The translations under genes and the position numbers were made by a program. A stretch of 64,000 bases of DNA from Thauera sp. K11 (GTDB taxonomy: Bacteria; Pseudomonadota; Gammaproteobacteria; Burkholderiales; Rhodocyclaceae), in assembly GCF_002354895.1 (NCBI RefSeq), contig NZ_CP023439.1:5084001-5148000 (forward strand), in the 5' to 3' direction. Of the stretch, positions 53,046 to 63,257 are shown piece after piece (the first letter of the stretch is position 1; each line of letters starts with the position of its first letter). Below the pieces are notes generated by a model. That model made no database searches. It saw only the letters and a program-made list of their open reading frames with translations, and was not told where the DNA came from.

Positions 53046-56000
53046 ATGCGGGTTGAACACGACAGCAGACGCACGCCCGGCGCGCCCTCCTTCGACGACT
53101 GCCTGAGCGCGGACCGTCCGCGCCTGCGCCGCATGGCGCGCGACCTGCGCCGGCCGGCCGGCGAGCGGCAGGAGGCGCGCGCCGCGGAGCGCCGGGCGCG
53201 GCTGCAGGCGGAGTTCGATGCCTTGCTCGAGCGTTCGCGCGCCGCGCTCGCCGCGCGCATCGCGGCGTTGCCGAAACCCCGCTTTCCGGCCGAACTGCCG
53301 GTCTCGGGCCGGCGCGAGGAGATCGCCGCAGCGCTCGCCGCGCACCAGGTCATCATCGTCTGCGGCGAGACCGGCTCGGGCAAGACCACGCAACTGCCCA
53401 AGATCTGCCTGGCGCTGGGCCGCGGCGCGGCGGGCCTGATCGGCCACACCCAGCCGCGCCGGCTGGCGGCTCGCGCCACCGCGAGCCGCATCGCGCAGGA
53501 GCTGGACAGCCCGCTCGGCCAGGCGGTGGGCTACAAGATCCGCTTCACCGACAAGCTGAGCGCGTCCAGCCACATCAAGCTGATGACCGACGGCATCCTG
53601 CTCGCCGAGACGCAGACCGATCCGCTGCTCGCCGCCTACGACACGATCATCATCGACGAGGCGCACGAGCGCAGCCTCAACATCGACTTCCTGCTCGGCT
53701 ACCTGCGCACGCTGCTGCCGAAGCGGCCCGACCTGAAGCTGATCGTGACGTCGGCCACGCTCGATGCCGACCGCTTCGCGCGGCACTTCGCCGATGCCGC
53801 CGGACGGGCGGCGCCGGTGATCGAAGTGTCCGGCCGGCTCTATCCGATCGAACTGCGCTACCGCCCGGTGGAGGCGGACGAGGACCAGGCCGCGCCGGCG
53901 CGTGCCGACGATCGCGCCGCGCAGCGGAAGGACAGGGAGCGCGGCCGCGACCTGCTCGATGCGCTGGTCGATGCGGTCGACGAGGCGCAGCGCTGCGGCC
54001 CGGGCGACGTGCTGGTGTTCCTGCCCGGCGAGCGCGAGATCCGCGAGGCCGCCGAGGCGCTGAGAAAGGCCCATCACCTGCCCGGTACCGAGATCCTGCC
54101 GCTGTTCGCGCGCCAGTCGGCGCAGGAGCAGGCGCGCGTGTTCGCCTCCTCCGGCGGCCGCCGCGTGGTGCTGTCCACCAACGTCGCCGAGACCTCGCTG
54201 ACGGTGCCCGGCATCCGCTACGTGGTCGACACCGGCCTGGCGCGGGTCAAGCGCTATTCGCCGCGCAACAAGGTCGAGCAACTGCAGATCGAGAAGGTCG
54301 CGCAGTCGGCGGCGCAGCAGCGCGCCGGCCGCTGCGGCCGGGTCATGGACGGCATCTGCTTCCGCCTCTACGGCGAGGACGATTTCGCCCGGCGCCCGGC
54401 GCACACCGACCCCGAGATCCTGCGTTCGTCGCTCGCCGGCGTGATCCTGCGCATGAAGTCGCTGAAGCTGGGTGCGGTGGAGGATTTTCCCTTCATCGAT
54501 CCGCCCGGCTCCCGGCTGATCGGCGACGGCTATGCGCTGCTGACCGAACTCGGCGCCGTCACCGACGACGACGAGCGCACGCTGACGCCGGTCGGCCGCG
54601 AACTCGCCACGCTGCCGCTGGACCCCAAGGTCGGCCGCATGATCCTCGCCGCGCGCGATCGCGGCTGCCTGGCCGAGGTAGTGGTGATCGCCGCCGCGCT
54701 GTCGGTGCAGGACCCGCGCGAGCGCCCGCAGGACAGCCCGGGGGCGGCCGACCAGGCGCATGCGCGCTTTCGCGGCGGCGAGCAGGACCAGCGCTCGGAA
54801 TTCCTGTGGTACCTGCATTTGTGGAAGGCGTGGGACGAAGTGCAGCGCCACGAGTCGTCGAGCAAGCAGAAGGCGTGGTGCAAGAAGCACTTCCTTTCCG
54901 CCCTGCGCATGCGCGAGTGGCGCGACGTGCATGCGCAACTGCACGTGCTGTGCGCCGAACACGGCTGGAAGGAGAACGCGCAGCCGGCGAACTACGAGGC
55001 TATCCACAAGGCGCTGCTGTCCGGTCTGCTCGGCCACGTCGGCTGCAAGGTGGAAGACGCCTCGGGGCCGCAGGCGGGCAGCTATCTCGGCGCGCGCGGC
55101 ATCAAGTTCTGGCCGCATCCGGGTTCGGCGCTGGCGAAGAAGGCGGGCAAGTGGATCATGGCGGCCGAACTGGTCGAGACCTCGCGCCTGTTCGGCCGCT
55201 GCATCGCGCGCATCGAGCCGGAATGGGTGGAGGAAGTCGGCGCGCATCTGCTCAAGCGCTCCGTGTTCGAGCCGCACTGGTCCAAGAGCGCGGGCAGCGT
55301 GCGCGCCTGGGAGCGCGGGACGGTGCACGGCCTGGTGCTGTATGCGCGGCGCGGCGTGGCTTACCGCGACGCCGATCCGAAGCTGTGCCGCGAGCTTTTC
55401 ATCCGCGACGGGCTGGTGGCGGGCGAGATCGCCGAGGGCGCGGCGCGGTCGATGCCCTTCTTCGCCCACAACCAGCGCCTGGTGGCGGAGATCGAGCGCC
55501 TCGAGCACAAGTCGCGCAGGCCCGACGTGCTGGTCGACGAGACGCTGATCGAGGCTTTCTACGACAGCAGGCTCCCGGCCGGCGTGCTCGATCTGGCCTC
55601 CTTCGAGGCTTGGCGCAAGGAGGCGGAGGCGCGCGAGCCCCGGCTGCTGCATCTGACGCGCGACCAGTTGATGCGCCACGATGCCGAGGGCGTGACCACC
55701 GACCGCTTTCCGGCCCGCTTCGAGGTGCTCGGCCAGAAGCTGGCGCTCGCCTACCTGCACAAGCCGGGCGAGGCCGACGACGGCGTCACCGTGACGGTGC
55801 CGCTGGCGATGCTGAACCAGGTGTCCGCCAACCGCTGCGAATGGCTGGTGCCGGGCCTGCTGGAAGAGAAGATCACCGCGCTGCTCAAGACGGCGCCGCA
55901 GAAGCACCGCCACCGCCTGCAGCCGATGGCCGACAGCGCCGCGGCCTTCATGGCGGCCTTCGAGGCCGGCGAGTTCGACACCGGCGAGCCGCTGCTGAAG

Positions 56001-57191
56001 GCGCTGCAGCGCTTCGTCGAGGAGCGCGTGCAGCTCAAGCTGCCGCTCGAGAGCTTCCGGCCCGAGAACCTGAAGCCGCACTGCTTCATGAACTTCCGCG
56101 TCATCGACGAGCATGGCCGCATGCTCGGCCAGTCGCGCAACCTGGCCGAACTGCGCACGCGTTTTCGCGAACAGGTGGCAGCGCGCTTCAGCGGCGCGAA
56201 GATCGGCGGTGCCATGGCCGCGGCGCTGTCGCAGGCAGGCGGCCCGGCAGTCGCGGTGGCCGGCGAGGGGCGGGCGCCAGGGGCGGGGGAGGGGCGGAGC
56301 CCGGCGCCGCAGGCGGGCAGGCGGGACGCGCCACCGGCGCCGGAGGGCTTCACCGCCTGGACTTTCGGCCCGCTGCCCGAACTGCTCGAGGTGAAGGTCG
56401 CCGGCCGCGACGTGATCGGCTTCCCGGCGCTGCACGATGACGGCGACTGCGTGTCGCTGCGCCCCTACGACACGCCTGAAGAGGCGGCGCGCGTCCATCG
56501 CAGGGGGCTGGCGCGCCTGTTCGCGCTGAGCCTGAAGGACCAGGTGCGCGCGATCGAGAAACTGCCGGGGCTGCGCGAACTGGCGCTGCAGTACATGAAC
56601 TTCGGCACCGAGGCCGAACTCAAGGGGCGGCTGGTCGAGGCGACGCTGACGCGCTGCTGCCTGCTGGAACCTCTGCCTGCCGACGCCGAATCTTTTGCCC
56701 GGCGGTGCGCGGAAGCCAAGCCGCGCGTCACGCTGGTGGCGCAGGAGTTCATGCGCCTTGCCGGCCAGCTCGTCACCGAACATGCCGGCCTGCAGAAGCG
56801 GCTCGCCGGTCTGAAGACGGTCCCGGAACTGGCTGCCGACATGCAGGCCCAACTCGCCGCCCTGCTGCCCGGGGACTTCCTCACCGCCTTCCCGTGGGAG
56901 CGCCTGTCCCACTTCCCGCGCTACCTGAAGGCGGCGGCGGTGCGCCTCGACAAGTTCCGTAACAACCCGGCGCGCGACGCCCAGTTGATGGCCGAGTGGA
57001 AGACGCTGGCGCAGGCATGGGAGCGCGAGCATGCCGCCAAGCGCCGTGCGGGCGTCGCCGATCCGTTCCTGGACGATTTCCGCTGGCTGCTCGAGGAACT
57101 GCGCGTGGGCCAGTACGCGCAGGAACTGAGGACGCCGATGCCGGTGTCGGCCAAGCGGCTGCAGAAGATCTGGGAAAGCCGGCCGCGCTGA
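53046..57191 (+). CDS. hrpA: ATP-dependent RNA helicase HrpA
   Basis: A large DEAH-box helicase of 1381 residues that in E. coli unwinds RNA, processes fimbrial mRNA and rescues stalled ribosomes. Motif I is GETGSGKTTQLPK near 112, motif II DEAHERSLNIDF near 217, motif III SATLD near 237, and motif VI QRAGRCGR near 423. The winged-helix, OB-fold and HrpA C-terminal (DUF3418) regions follow. At about 1070-1105 there is a Gly/Ala/Pro/Arg linker encoded by a run of five G-blocks (56267-56294), which is not usual for the family and makes the protein longer than E. coli HrpA (1300). The gene stands alone, divergent from DUF2478. Confidence 0.95.
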   Translation: MRVEHDSRRTPGAPSFDDCLSADRPRLRRMARDLRRPAGERQEARAAERRARLQAEFDALLERSRAALAARIAALPKPRFPAELPVSGRREEIAAALAAHQVIIVCGETGSGKTTQLPKICLALGRGAAGLIGHTQPRRLAARATASRIAQELDSPLGQAVGYKIRFTDKLSASSHIKLMTDGILLAETQTDPLLAAYDTIIIDEAHERSLNIDFLLGYLRTLLPKRPDLKLIVTSATLDADRFARHFADAAGRAAPVIEVSGRLYPIELRYRPVEADEDQAAPARADDRAAQRKDRERGRDLLDALVDAVDEAQRCGPGDVLVFLPGEREIREAAEALRKAHHLPGTEILPLFARQSAQEQARVFASSGGRRVVLSTNVAETSLTVPGIRYVVDTGLARVKRYSPRNKVEQLQIEKVAQSAAQQRAGRCGRVMDGICFRLYGEDDFARRPAHTDPEILRSSLAGVILRMKSLKLGAVEDFPFIDPPGSRLIGDGYALLTELGAVTDDDERTLTPVGRELATLPLDPKVGRMILAARDRGCLAEVVVIAAALSVQDPRERPQDSPGAADQAHARFRGGEQDQRSEFLWYLHLWKAWDEVQRHESSSKQKAWCKKHFLSALRMREWRDVHAQLHVLCAEHGWKENAQPANYEAIHKALLSGLLGHVGCKVEDASGPQAGSYLGARGIKFWPHPGSALAKKAGKWIMAAELVETSRLFGRCIARIEPEWVEEVGAHLLKRSVFEPHWSKSAGSVRAWERGTVHGLVLYARRGVAYRDADPKLCRELFIRDGLVAGEIAEGAARSMPFFAHNQRLVAEIERLEHKSRRPDVLVDETLIEAFYDSRLPAGVLDLASFEAWRKEAEAREPRLLHLTRDQLMRHDAEGVTTDRFPARFEVLGQKLALAYLHKPGEADDGVTVTVPLAMLNQVSANRCEWLVPGLLEEKITALLKTAPQKHRHRLQPMADSAAAFMAAFEAGEFDTGEPLLKALQRFVEERVQLKLPLESFRPENLKPHCFMNFRVIDEHGRMLGQSRNLAELRTRFREQVAARFSGAKIGGAMAAALSQAGGPAVAVAGEGRAPGAGEGRSPAPQAGRRDAPPAPEGFTAWTFGPLPELLEVKVAGRDVIGFPALHDDGDCVSLRPYDTPEEAARVHRRGLARLFALSLKDQVRAIEKLPGLRELALQYMNFGTEAELKGRLVEATLTRCCLLEPLPADAESFARRCAEAKPRVTLVAQEFMRLAGQLVTEHAGLQKRLAGLKTVPELAADMQAQLAALLPGDFLTAFPWERLSHFPRYLKAAAVRLDKFRNNPARDAQLMAEWKTLAQAWEREHAAKRRAGVADPFLDDFRWLLEELRVGQYAQELRTPMPVSAKRLQKIWESRPR

Positions 57192-57213
57192 GGCCCGGCC
57201 GGCGTCGCGCGGG

Positions 57214-57555
57214 TCAGCGCAGCGGGATCACCAGCGGCGGGATATCGACGCCGACGACGATGGCGGGCGAACGGCTGTAACCGTAGGAGCGCACCGGCGC
57301 GCCGTAATAGTAGTTCTGCACCACCGGCGGCGCGTAATAGTACGGCCGCTCGCGTTCGCGGATCACCACGCGCTCGCGGATCACCGTGCGCCCGTGCTCA
57401 TGGCCGCGGAAGTGGTGGCGATGGTGGTCGTGCTTGTAGGGGCCCCAGCCACGGCCGCGGCCATCCCAGTCGCCGGCGTGGGCCGCGCTGCCGGCGGCGA
57501 GCAGGCCGCCGCACAGCAGCGCGGCGAGCATCGTGCGGACAAGGTTCGTTTTCAT
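57214..57555 (-). CDS. Histidine-rich secreted protein of unknown function
   Basis: A 113-residue exported protein. A signal peptide of about 27 residues ends in AHA. The mature part has a histidine cluster (HDHHRHHFRGHEHGR near 42-56), then Arg/Glu-rich and Tyr/Pro-rich segments (YYYAPPVVQNYYYG), and a hydrophobic end. No catalytic motif is seen. The His cluster suggests metal binding, which is inference. It is convergent with hrpA and divergent from the rpsF operon, with 261 bp on that side. A pair of TGTAAGC direct repeats lies about 90 bp upstream of its start. Confidence 0.75.
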   Translation of the reverse strand: MKTNLVRTMLAALLCGGLLAAGSAAHAGDWDGRGRGWGPYKHDHHRHHFRGHEHGRTVIRERVVIRERERPYYYAPPVVQNYYYGAPVRSYGYSRSPAIVVGVDIPPLVIPLR

Positions 57556-57645
57556 GGTCTGCCTCTGTATCGGTTGTTCTCGGATCGGGGCCGTGCCCTG
57601 ATGAGCCGATCATAGGCGAAGCACTCCGGCCGGGCCTCGCCAGAG

Positions 57646-57666
57646 TGTAAGCGGGATTTTGTAAGC
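57646..57666. promoter_or_regulatory. Direct repeat TGTAAGC-N7-TGTAAGC, possible regulator site
   Basis: Two identical 7-mers (57646-57652 and 57660-57666) are spaced by 7 bp, so the period is 14 bp. The pair lies about 90 bp upstream of the histidine-rich protein gene and about 50 bp upstream of the rpsF -35. Paired direct repeats are the usual site form of OmpR-type regulators, whose period is more often 10-11 bp. Confidence 0.35.
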
Positions 57667-57718
57667 GCCGGCCGTGCGTCCGCCGCTGTCCGGGTCGTGC
57701 CCGCCTCAAGCCTTGGCT

Positions 57719-57746
57719 TTGATTTTCCAGAAGTTCTTGCTAGAAT
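57719..57746 (+). promoter_or_regulatory. Promoter of the rpsF-priB-rpsR-rplI operon
   Basis: A -35 TTGATT (57719-57724) and -10 TAGAAT (57741-57746) are separated by 16 bp, and a TG dinucleotide stands one base before the -10 (TGC-TAGAAT), making an extended -10. The 70-bp leader runs to the rpsF ATG. Confidence 0.7.
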
Positions 57747-57816
57747 CCTGCCCCTTCCCTTGCTCCACCGGAATCGCATGCCGGGGGGCTGCTTCAATCA
57801 ACCGCAAGGAGTTTGC

Positions 57817-58197
57817 ATGCGACATTACGAAATCGTATTCATCGTCCATCCGGACCAGTCGGAACAGGTCCCGGCGATGATCGAGCGCTACAAGACGCTC
57901 GTGACCGGCCGCAACGGCCAGATCCACCGCCTGGAGGACTGGGGCCGCCGCCAGATGGCCTACCCGATCCAGAAGGTGCACAAGGCCCACTACGTGCTGA
58001 TGAACATCGAGTGCGACGGCGAAACGCTGGCCGAACTCGAGCATGCCTTCAAGTTCAACGACGCGGTGCTGCGTCACCTCACCATCAAGATGAAGAAGGC
58101 CGTGACCACGCCTTCGCCGATGATGAAGGAAGAGAAGGCGCGTTCGCTCACCACGCCGTCGGACGAAGCCAAGCCGGCTGCCGAAGCCGCTGCCTGA
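57817..58197 (+). CDS. rpsF: 30S ribosomal protein S6
   Basis: A 126-residue S6 that binds S18 and the central domain of 16S rRNA. Seen are [20 protein letters not shown] at the N-terminus, [23 protein letters not shown] near 40-60 and the acidic/Ala-rich C-terminal tail. The ATG at 57817 follows a strong AAGGAG site. It is the first gene of the conserved rpsF-priB-rpsR-rplI operon and precedes priB by one base. Confidence 0.97.
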   Translation: MRHYEIVFIVHPDQSEQVPAMIERYKTLVTGRNGQIHRLEDWGRRQMAYPIQKVHKAHYVLMNIECDGETLAELEHAFKFNDAVLRHLTIKMKKAVTTPSPMMKEEKARSLTTPSDEAKPAAEAAA

Positions 58198-58198
58198 T

Positions 58199-58513
58199 TT
58201 GCCTGAACCGGGGTTGAACGAACTGCGCCTCGATGCGCGCGTGGCCGAGGTGCTGCCGCTGCGTCGAACGCCTGCCGGTGTGCCGGTCGCCAACTGCGTA
58301 CTGGCGCACGAATCGAAGCAGCTCGAAGCGGGGCTTTCCCGCGATGTTTCGGTGGAACTGCAGGCGGTGGCGGTGGGAGACCTCGCCGGCGTGCTCGCAG
58401 CGGCCTCGCCGGGAGTCGCGGTGAAGATCACCGGCTTCCTCGCCGCAAAGAGCCTGCGCAGTCGCAGCCCGGTCGTGCACCTGAACACAATCGAATTTCT
58501 GGAAGGAAACTGA
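58199..58513 (+). CDS. priB: Primosomal replication protein N (PriB)
   Basis: A 104-residue single-stranded-DNA-binding OB-fold protein of replication restart that works with PriA. Family features are the [19 protein letters not shown] strand-loop near 21-40 and [12 protein letters not shown] at the C-terminus. It has no ATG start: a TTG at 58199, one base after the rpsF stop, is used here, and a second TTG at 58214 is in frame. Neither has a good ribosome site, so translation is likely coupled to rpsF. Length matches Neisseria PriB (about 100). Confidence 0.9.
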   Translation: MPEPGLNELRLDARVAEVLPLRRTPAGVPVANCVLAHESKQLEAGLSRDVSVELQAVAVGDLAGVLAAASPGVAVKITGFLAAKSLRSRSPVVHLNTIEFLEGN

Positions 58514-58514
58514 A

Positions 58515-58790
58515 ATGGCTTTCAAGCCCAAGTCCAAGTTCAAGAAGAAGGATGATCGCGGCGGTCGCGGTCTCTTCAAGCGTCGCAAGTTCTGCCGCTT
58601 CACCGCGGAGAAGATCGAGGAAGTCGACTACAAGGACGTCGAGATCCTGAAGGACTTCATCACCGAGAACGCCAAGATCATGCCGGCGCGTATCACCGGC
58701 ACCAAGGCGGGCTACCAGCGCCAGTTGTCGGTCGCCGTCAAGCGCGCCCGCTTCCTGGCTCTGATGCCCTACACCGACCTGCACCAGTAA
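58515..58790 (+). CDS. rpsR: 30S ribosomal protein S18
   Basis: A 91-residue S18. The basic N-terminal [14 protein letters not shown] tail is followed by [26 protein letters not shown] and the C-terminal [25 protein letters not shown], the S18 core. The ATG at 58515 follows GGAAGGAA 8 bp upstream and starts one base after the priB stop. Confidence 0.98.
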   Translation: MAFKPKSKFKKKDDRGGRGLFKRRKFCRFTAEKIEEVDYKDVEILKDFITENAKIMPARITGTKAGYQRQLSVAVKRARFLALMPYTDLHQ

Positions 58791-58805
58791 GAGAGGATAG
58801 ACGTC

Positions 58806-59258
58806 ATGCAAATCATTCTTCTCGACAAGGTCGTGAACCTCGGCGGCCTGGGCGACGTGGTCAAGGTCAAGGACGGCTACGCCCGCAACTACCTGATCCC
58901 GCAAGGCAAGGCCAAGCGTGCCACGCAGGCCAATCTCGCCGAGTTCGAAGCCCGCCGCGCCGAACTCGAGCGCCAGCAGTCCGACAAGCTTGCCGCCGCC
59001 CAGGCGCTCGCCGCCCAGCTCGAAGGGGTCACCGTCGAGGTCAGCCGCAAGGCGGGCATGGACGGCCGCCTGTTCGGCTCCGTCACCAATGCCGACGTTG
59101 CCGAGGCGCTCGCCGCGCAGGGCTTCCAGATCGAGCGTTCGGCCATCCGCATGCCGGAAGGCCCGCTGAAGACCGTCGGCGAAGCCCAGCTCGAGGTCGG
59201 GCTCCACTCCGACGTGATCGCCACGATCACGGTGTCGGTGGTCGGCGACCAGCAGTAG
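58806..59258 (+). CDS. rplI: 50S ribosomal protein L9
   Basis: A 150-residue L9. The N-terminal domain ([36 protein letters not shown]) binds 23S rRNA. A long helix (about 45-75) links to the C-terminal domain with [20 protein letters not shown]. It lies 15 bp after rpsR and is the last gene of the operon, followed by a strong terminator. Confidence 0.98.
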   Translation: MQIILLDKVVNLGGLGDVVKVKDGYARNYLIPQGKAKRATQANLAEFEARRAELERQQSDKLAAAQALAAQLEGVTVEVSRKAGMDGRLFGSVTNADVAEALAAQGFQIERSAIRMPEGPLKTVGEAQLEVGLHSDVIATITVSVVGDQQ

Positions 59259-59281
59259 GCCGCGTCGCTCACGCCAGACGG

Positions 59282-59308
59282 AAAGGGCTGCCGAGGGCAG
59301 CCCTTTTT
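59282..59308 (+). terminator. Rho-independent terminator after rplI
   Basis: AAAGGGCTGCC (59282-59292) and GGCAGCCCTTT (59296-59306) form a perfect 11-bp stem with a 3-nt GAG loop, running into a tract of five T. It closes the ribosomal operon 24 bp after the rplI stop. Confidence 0.92.
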
Positions 59309-59342
59309 GCTGTCCGACGGGGCAGCCGTGGCGCGTCTTGCT

Positions 59343-59348
59343 TAGAAT
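59343..59348 (+). promoter_or_regulatory. Possible -10 element for dnaB
   Basis: TAGAAT lies 29 bp before the dnaB ATG, just after the rplI terminator. No clear -35 is visible. Since the terminator separates dnaB from rplI, dnaB needs a promoter here. Confidence 0.45.
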
Positions 59349-59377
59349 GTTTCCCCCGTGCAACGCCGGCAGTGCCC

Positions 59378-60790
59378 ATGAACACCCAGACCCGCCGCCC
59401 TCCCGACTTCGGGGGTGATCCGCAGTTGGCAGCCATCAAGCTTCCGCCTCATTCGCTCGAGGCCGAGCAGTCCCTGATCGGCGGCATCCTGCTCGACAAC
59501 CAGGCATGGGAAAGGGTGGCGGATCTCGCCAGCGAGGCGGACTTCTATCGCGACGATCATCGGCGCATCTACCGCCACATCGCCAAGCTCATCGATCTGG
59601 GCAAACCGGCGGACGTCGTCACGGTCTTCGAGTCGCTCGAGAAGAGCGGTGAGGCCGAGCAGGCGGGAGGGCTCGCCTACCTCGCCGAAATCGCCAACAA
59701 CACGCCTTCGGCGGCGAACATCCGCCGCTATGCGGAGATCGTTCGCGAGCGCGCGATCCTGCGCAAGCTGGTCGCGGTGGGCGACGAGATCGCGGCGAGC
59801 GCACTGAGTCCGTCCGGCAAGGACGCCAAGATGCTGCTCGACGAGGCAGAGGCCAAGGTGTTCGAGATCGCCGAGGCCGGCGCCCGCCATTCGACGGGCT
59901 TCGTGTCCATCCAGCCCATCCTGAAGCAGGTCGTCGATCGTGTGCAGGAACTCTACGATCGCGACAATCCGTCCGAAGTGACGGGCGTGCCGACCGGTCT
60001 GATCGACCTCGACGACAAGACCTCGGGCCTGCAGCCGTCGGACATGATCATCGTCGCCGGCCGTCCCGCGATGGGCAAGACGACCTTTGCGCTGAATCTG
60101 GCCGAGCACATCGCGGTTGATCAGCGCCTGCCGGTGGCGATCTTCTCGATGGAAATGCCGGGCACCCAGTTGGCCACGCGCTTCATCTCGTCGGTCGGGC
60201 GCATCGACATGCAGAAGATCCGCAGCGGCCGCCTGACCGACGACGACTGGCAGCGCCTGACGGTCGCCATGGGCAAGCTGTACGATGCGCCGCTCTTCAT
60301 CGACGAAACGCCCGGTCTCAATCCGATCGACCTGCGTGCCCGGGCGCGGCGGCTCGCCCGCCAGTGCGGCAAGCTGGGCCTCATCGTGATCGACTATCTG
60401 CAACTGATGACCGGCACGCGGGAAAGCGACAACCGCGCGTCCGAGCTGTCCGAGATCTCGCGTTCGGTGAAGTCGCTCGCCAAGGAACTGCACGTCCCGA
60501 TCGTCGCCCTCTCGCAGTTGAACCGCAGCCTGGAACAGCGGCCGAACAAGCGCCCGGTGATGTCCGACCTGCGCGAGTCGGGTGCCATCGAGCAGGACGC
60601 GGACATCATCATGTTCATCTACCGCGACGAGGTCTATAACCCTGATTCGCCGGACAAGGGGACGGCGGAACTGATCATCGGCAAGCACCGCAATGGTCCG
60701 ACCGGTACGGTGCGGCTGACTTTCATCGGTGAAAACACCCGCTTCGAGAATTACGCCGGCGGCGGCAATTTCGGCGGTTCGGATTACTGA
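59378..60790 (+). CDS. dnaB: Replicative DNA helicase DnaB
   Basis: The ring helicase of the replication fork, 470 residues. The N-terminal DnaB domain (about 20-125, PHSLEAEQSLIGGILLDNQAW) is followed by a linker and the RecA-like ATPase. Walker A is GRPAMGKTTFALNLA near 228, Walker B LIVIDYLQLM near 333, and the Arg-finger region lies in SQLNRSLEQRPNKRPVMSDLRESG. The ATG at 59378 is chosen over a GTG two codons earlier. No intein is present. In relatives alr and radA usually follow; here an rRNA operon follows instead. Confidence 0.98.
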   Translation: MNTQTRRPPDFGGDPQLAAIKLPPHSLEAEQSLIGGILLDNQAWERVADLASEADFYRDDHRRIYRHIAKLIDLGKPADVVTVFESLEKSGEAEQAGGLAYLAEIANNTPSAANIRRYAEIVRERAILRKLVAVGDEIAASALSPSGKDAKMLLDEAEAKVFEIAEAGARHSTGFVSIQPILKQVVDRVQELYDRDNPSEVTGVPTGLIDLDDKTSGLQPSDMIIVAGRPAMGKTTFALNLAEHIAVDQRLPVAIFSMEMPGTQLATRFISSVGRIDMQKIRSGRLTDDDWQRLTVAMGKLYDAPLFIDETPGLNPIDLRARARRLARQCGKLGLIVIDYLQLMTGTRESDNRASELSEISRSVKSLAKELHVPIVALSQLNRSLEQRPNKRPVMSDLRESGAIEQDADIIMFIYRDEVYNPDSPDKGTAELIIGKHRNGPTGTVRLTFIGENTRFENYAGGGNFGGSDY

Positions 60791-60867
60791 TCGGGCGCTG
60801 GAGGAGCGGAAGCCCTCGCGGGCGATCGGTTTCGGATCGTTTCGTTCCGGCTTGCCCTGGCGAGGCG

Positions 60868-60895
60868 TTGACGTGCGTTCCCGGATGCTTATACT
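60868..60895 (+). promoter_or_regulatory. rrn promoter P1 (TTGACG-16-TATACT with GC discriminator)
   Basis: TTGACG (60868-60873) and TATACT (60890-60895) are separated by 16 bp and followed at once by GCGCGGC, the G+C-rich discriminator typical of stringently controlled rRNA promoters. It lies about 320 bp before the 16S start. Confidence 0.6.
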
Positions 60896-61026
60896 GCGCG
60901 GCTCTTTTGCGTTGGCGCGGTTCCCTGCGTGAGCGTTGGCGCGTTGGCGCGTTGAGGCGGGCGGGGGAAGCGGGAAGCGCGGCGTGGTGGTTTCGGTTTT
61001 CTCGGAAACGTCCGTCGCGCTGGGGG
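60896..61026. other. rRNA leader between the two promoters; no gene
   Basis: This stretch holds a run of GTTGGCGC-type near-repeats at about 60909-60953 and no supported gene. Short reading frames here lack ribosome sites and are not called. Confidence 0.6.
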
Positions 61027-61055
61027 TTGACGGGTTGTGTGGAGTTAGCCATAAT
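61027..61055 (+). promoter_or_regulatory. rrn promoter P2 (TTGACG-17-CATAAT)
   Basis: TTGACG (61027-61032) and CATAAT (61050-61055) are separated by an ideal 17-bp spacer and followed by TTCGTT, an A+T-richer discriminator than in P1. It lies about 160 bp before 16S. Confidence 0.75.
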
Positions 61056-61083
61056 TTCGTTTCTCTGCTGCAGCGATGCAGCG

Positions 61084-61096
61084 GTTCTTTAAAAAG
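61084..61096 (+). promoter_or_regulatory. boxA-like antitermination site in the 16S leader
   Basis: GTTCTTTAAAAAG resembles the boxA consensus (TGCTCTTTAACA) bound by NusB/S10, and stands in the leader after P2 and before 16S. A closer match (GTTCTTTAACAA) occurs again in the 16S-23S spacer. Confidence 0.6.
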
Positions 61097-61216
61097 TCGA
61101 ACAACCGATAAGTGTGGGTGCCAGGTCGTTGTGGCGGGCAGCGAGAGCTGCCTGGTTTCGCAATGATTGGGTACTCGCATTACAGTCAGTAATGATTTTG
61201 AGTACCTTGTAGGATT

Positions 61217-62752
<1,536 letters not shown>

Positions 62753-62829
62753 CAAGAGAAGACGCCACGACCGGCCGTGGCATCCACAGCTTATCGGTTG
62801 TTCAGACCAAGAGCCTCGAAGGCGTTTGA

Positions 62830-62906
62830 GGGTCTGTAGCTCAGTCGGTTAGAGCACCGTCTTGATAAGGCGGGGGTCGTTGGTTCGAATCCAACCAGAC
62901 CCACCA
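62830..62906 (+). tRNA. tRNA-Ile (GAU anticodon)
   Basis: A 77-nt tRNA in the 16S-23S spacer. The acceptor GGGTCTG pairs with CAGACCC before ACCA, the D-loop is GTCGGTTAG, the anticodon GAT sits at 62864-62866, and the T-loop is GGTTCGAATCC. CCA is encoded. Confidence 0.97.
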
Positions 62907-62927
62907 AACTCAAGCGGTCTGTCGGGA

Positions 62928-63003
62928 GGGGCTGTAGCTCAGCTGGGAGAGCGGCGGCTTTGCAAGCCGTAGGTCGTCGGTTCGATCCCGACCAGCTCCA
63001 CCA
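62928..63003 (+). tRNA. tRNA-Ala (UGC anticodon)
   Basis: A 76-nt tRNA 21 bp after tRNA-Ile. The acceptor GGGGCTG pairs with CAGCTCC, the anticodon TGC is at 62961-62963, and the T-arm reads CGGTTCGATCCCG. CCA is encoded. The Ile-Ala pair is the usual one in rRNA spacers. Confidence 0.97.
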
Positions 63004-63085
63004 GCGCTTCGAGAAGCCAGACCTGGCGATGGGTGCCGTCGTCATGTCTGGCTTCTTGGACGATAGCGATATCGGCCGGAAGGTT

Positions 63086-63098
63086 CGTTCTTTAACAA
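63086..63098 (+). promoter_or_regulatory. boxA in the 16S-23S spacer
   Basis: CGTTCTTTAACAA matches the boxA consensus closely and is placed where rRNA antitermination is reloaded before 23S. The rest of the spacer (63004-63257) holds processing sequences but no gene. Confidence 0.65.
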
Positions 63099-63257
63099 AG
63101 TGGAAGAAGTGCAGTGCGCATCGAGCCGGTGCGCGCTGCAAGTTGTGTGATTGCATCGGTTCGGGCTGCGTGGTCAGCACAGCCCGGACCGCACAAGCGA
63201 GTTCGCCTATGGCCGGCTCTTCGAGCGCGTGAGCGCGAGGAGGAGCCAAGGTTATAG

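Noticed and set aside
52842..57032. Minus-strand open frame of nearly 1400 codons opposite hrpA
   Set aside because: hrpA on the plus strand has all helicase motifs; the antisense translation is low-complexity and runs into the DUF2478 gene.
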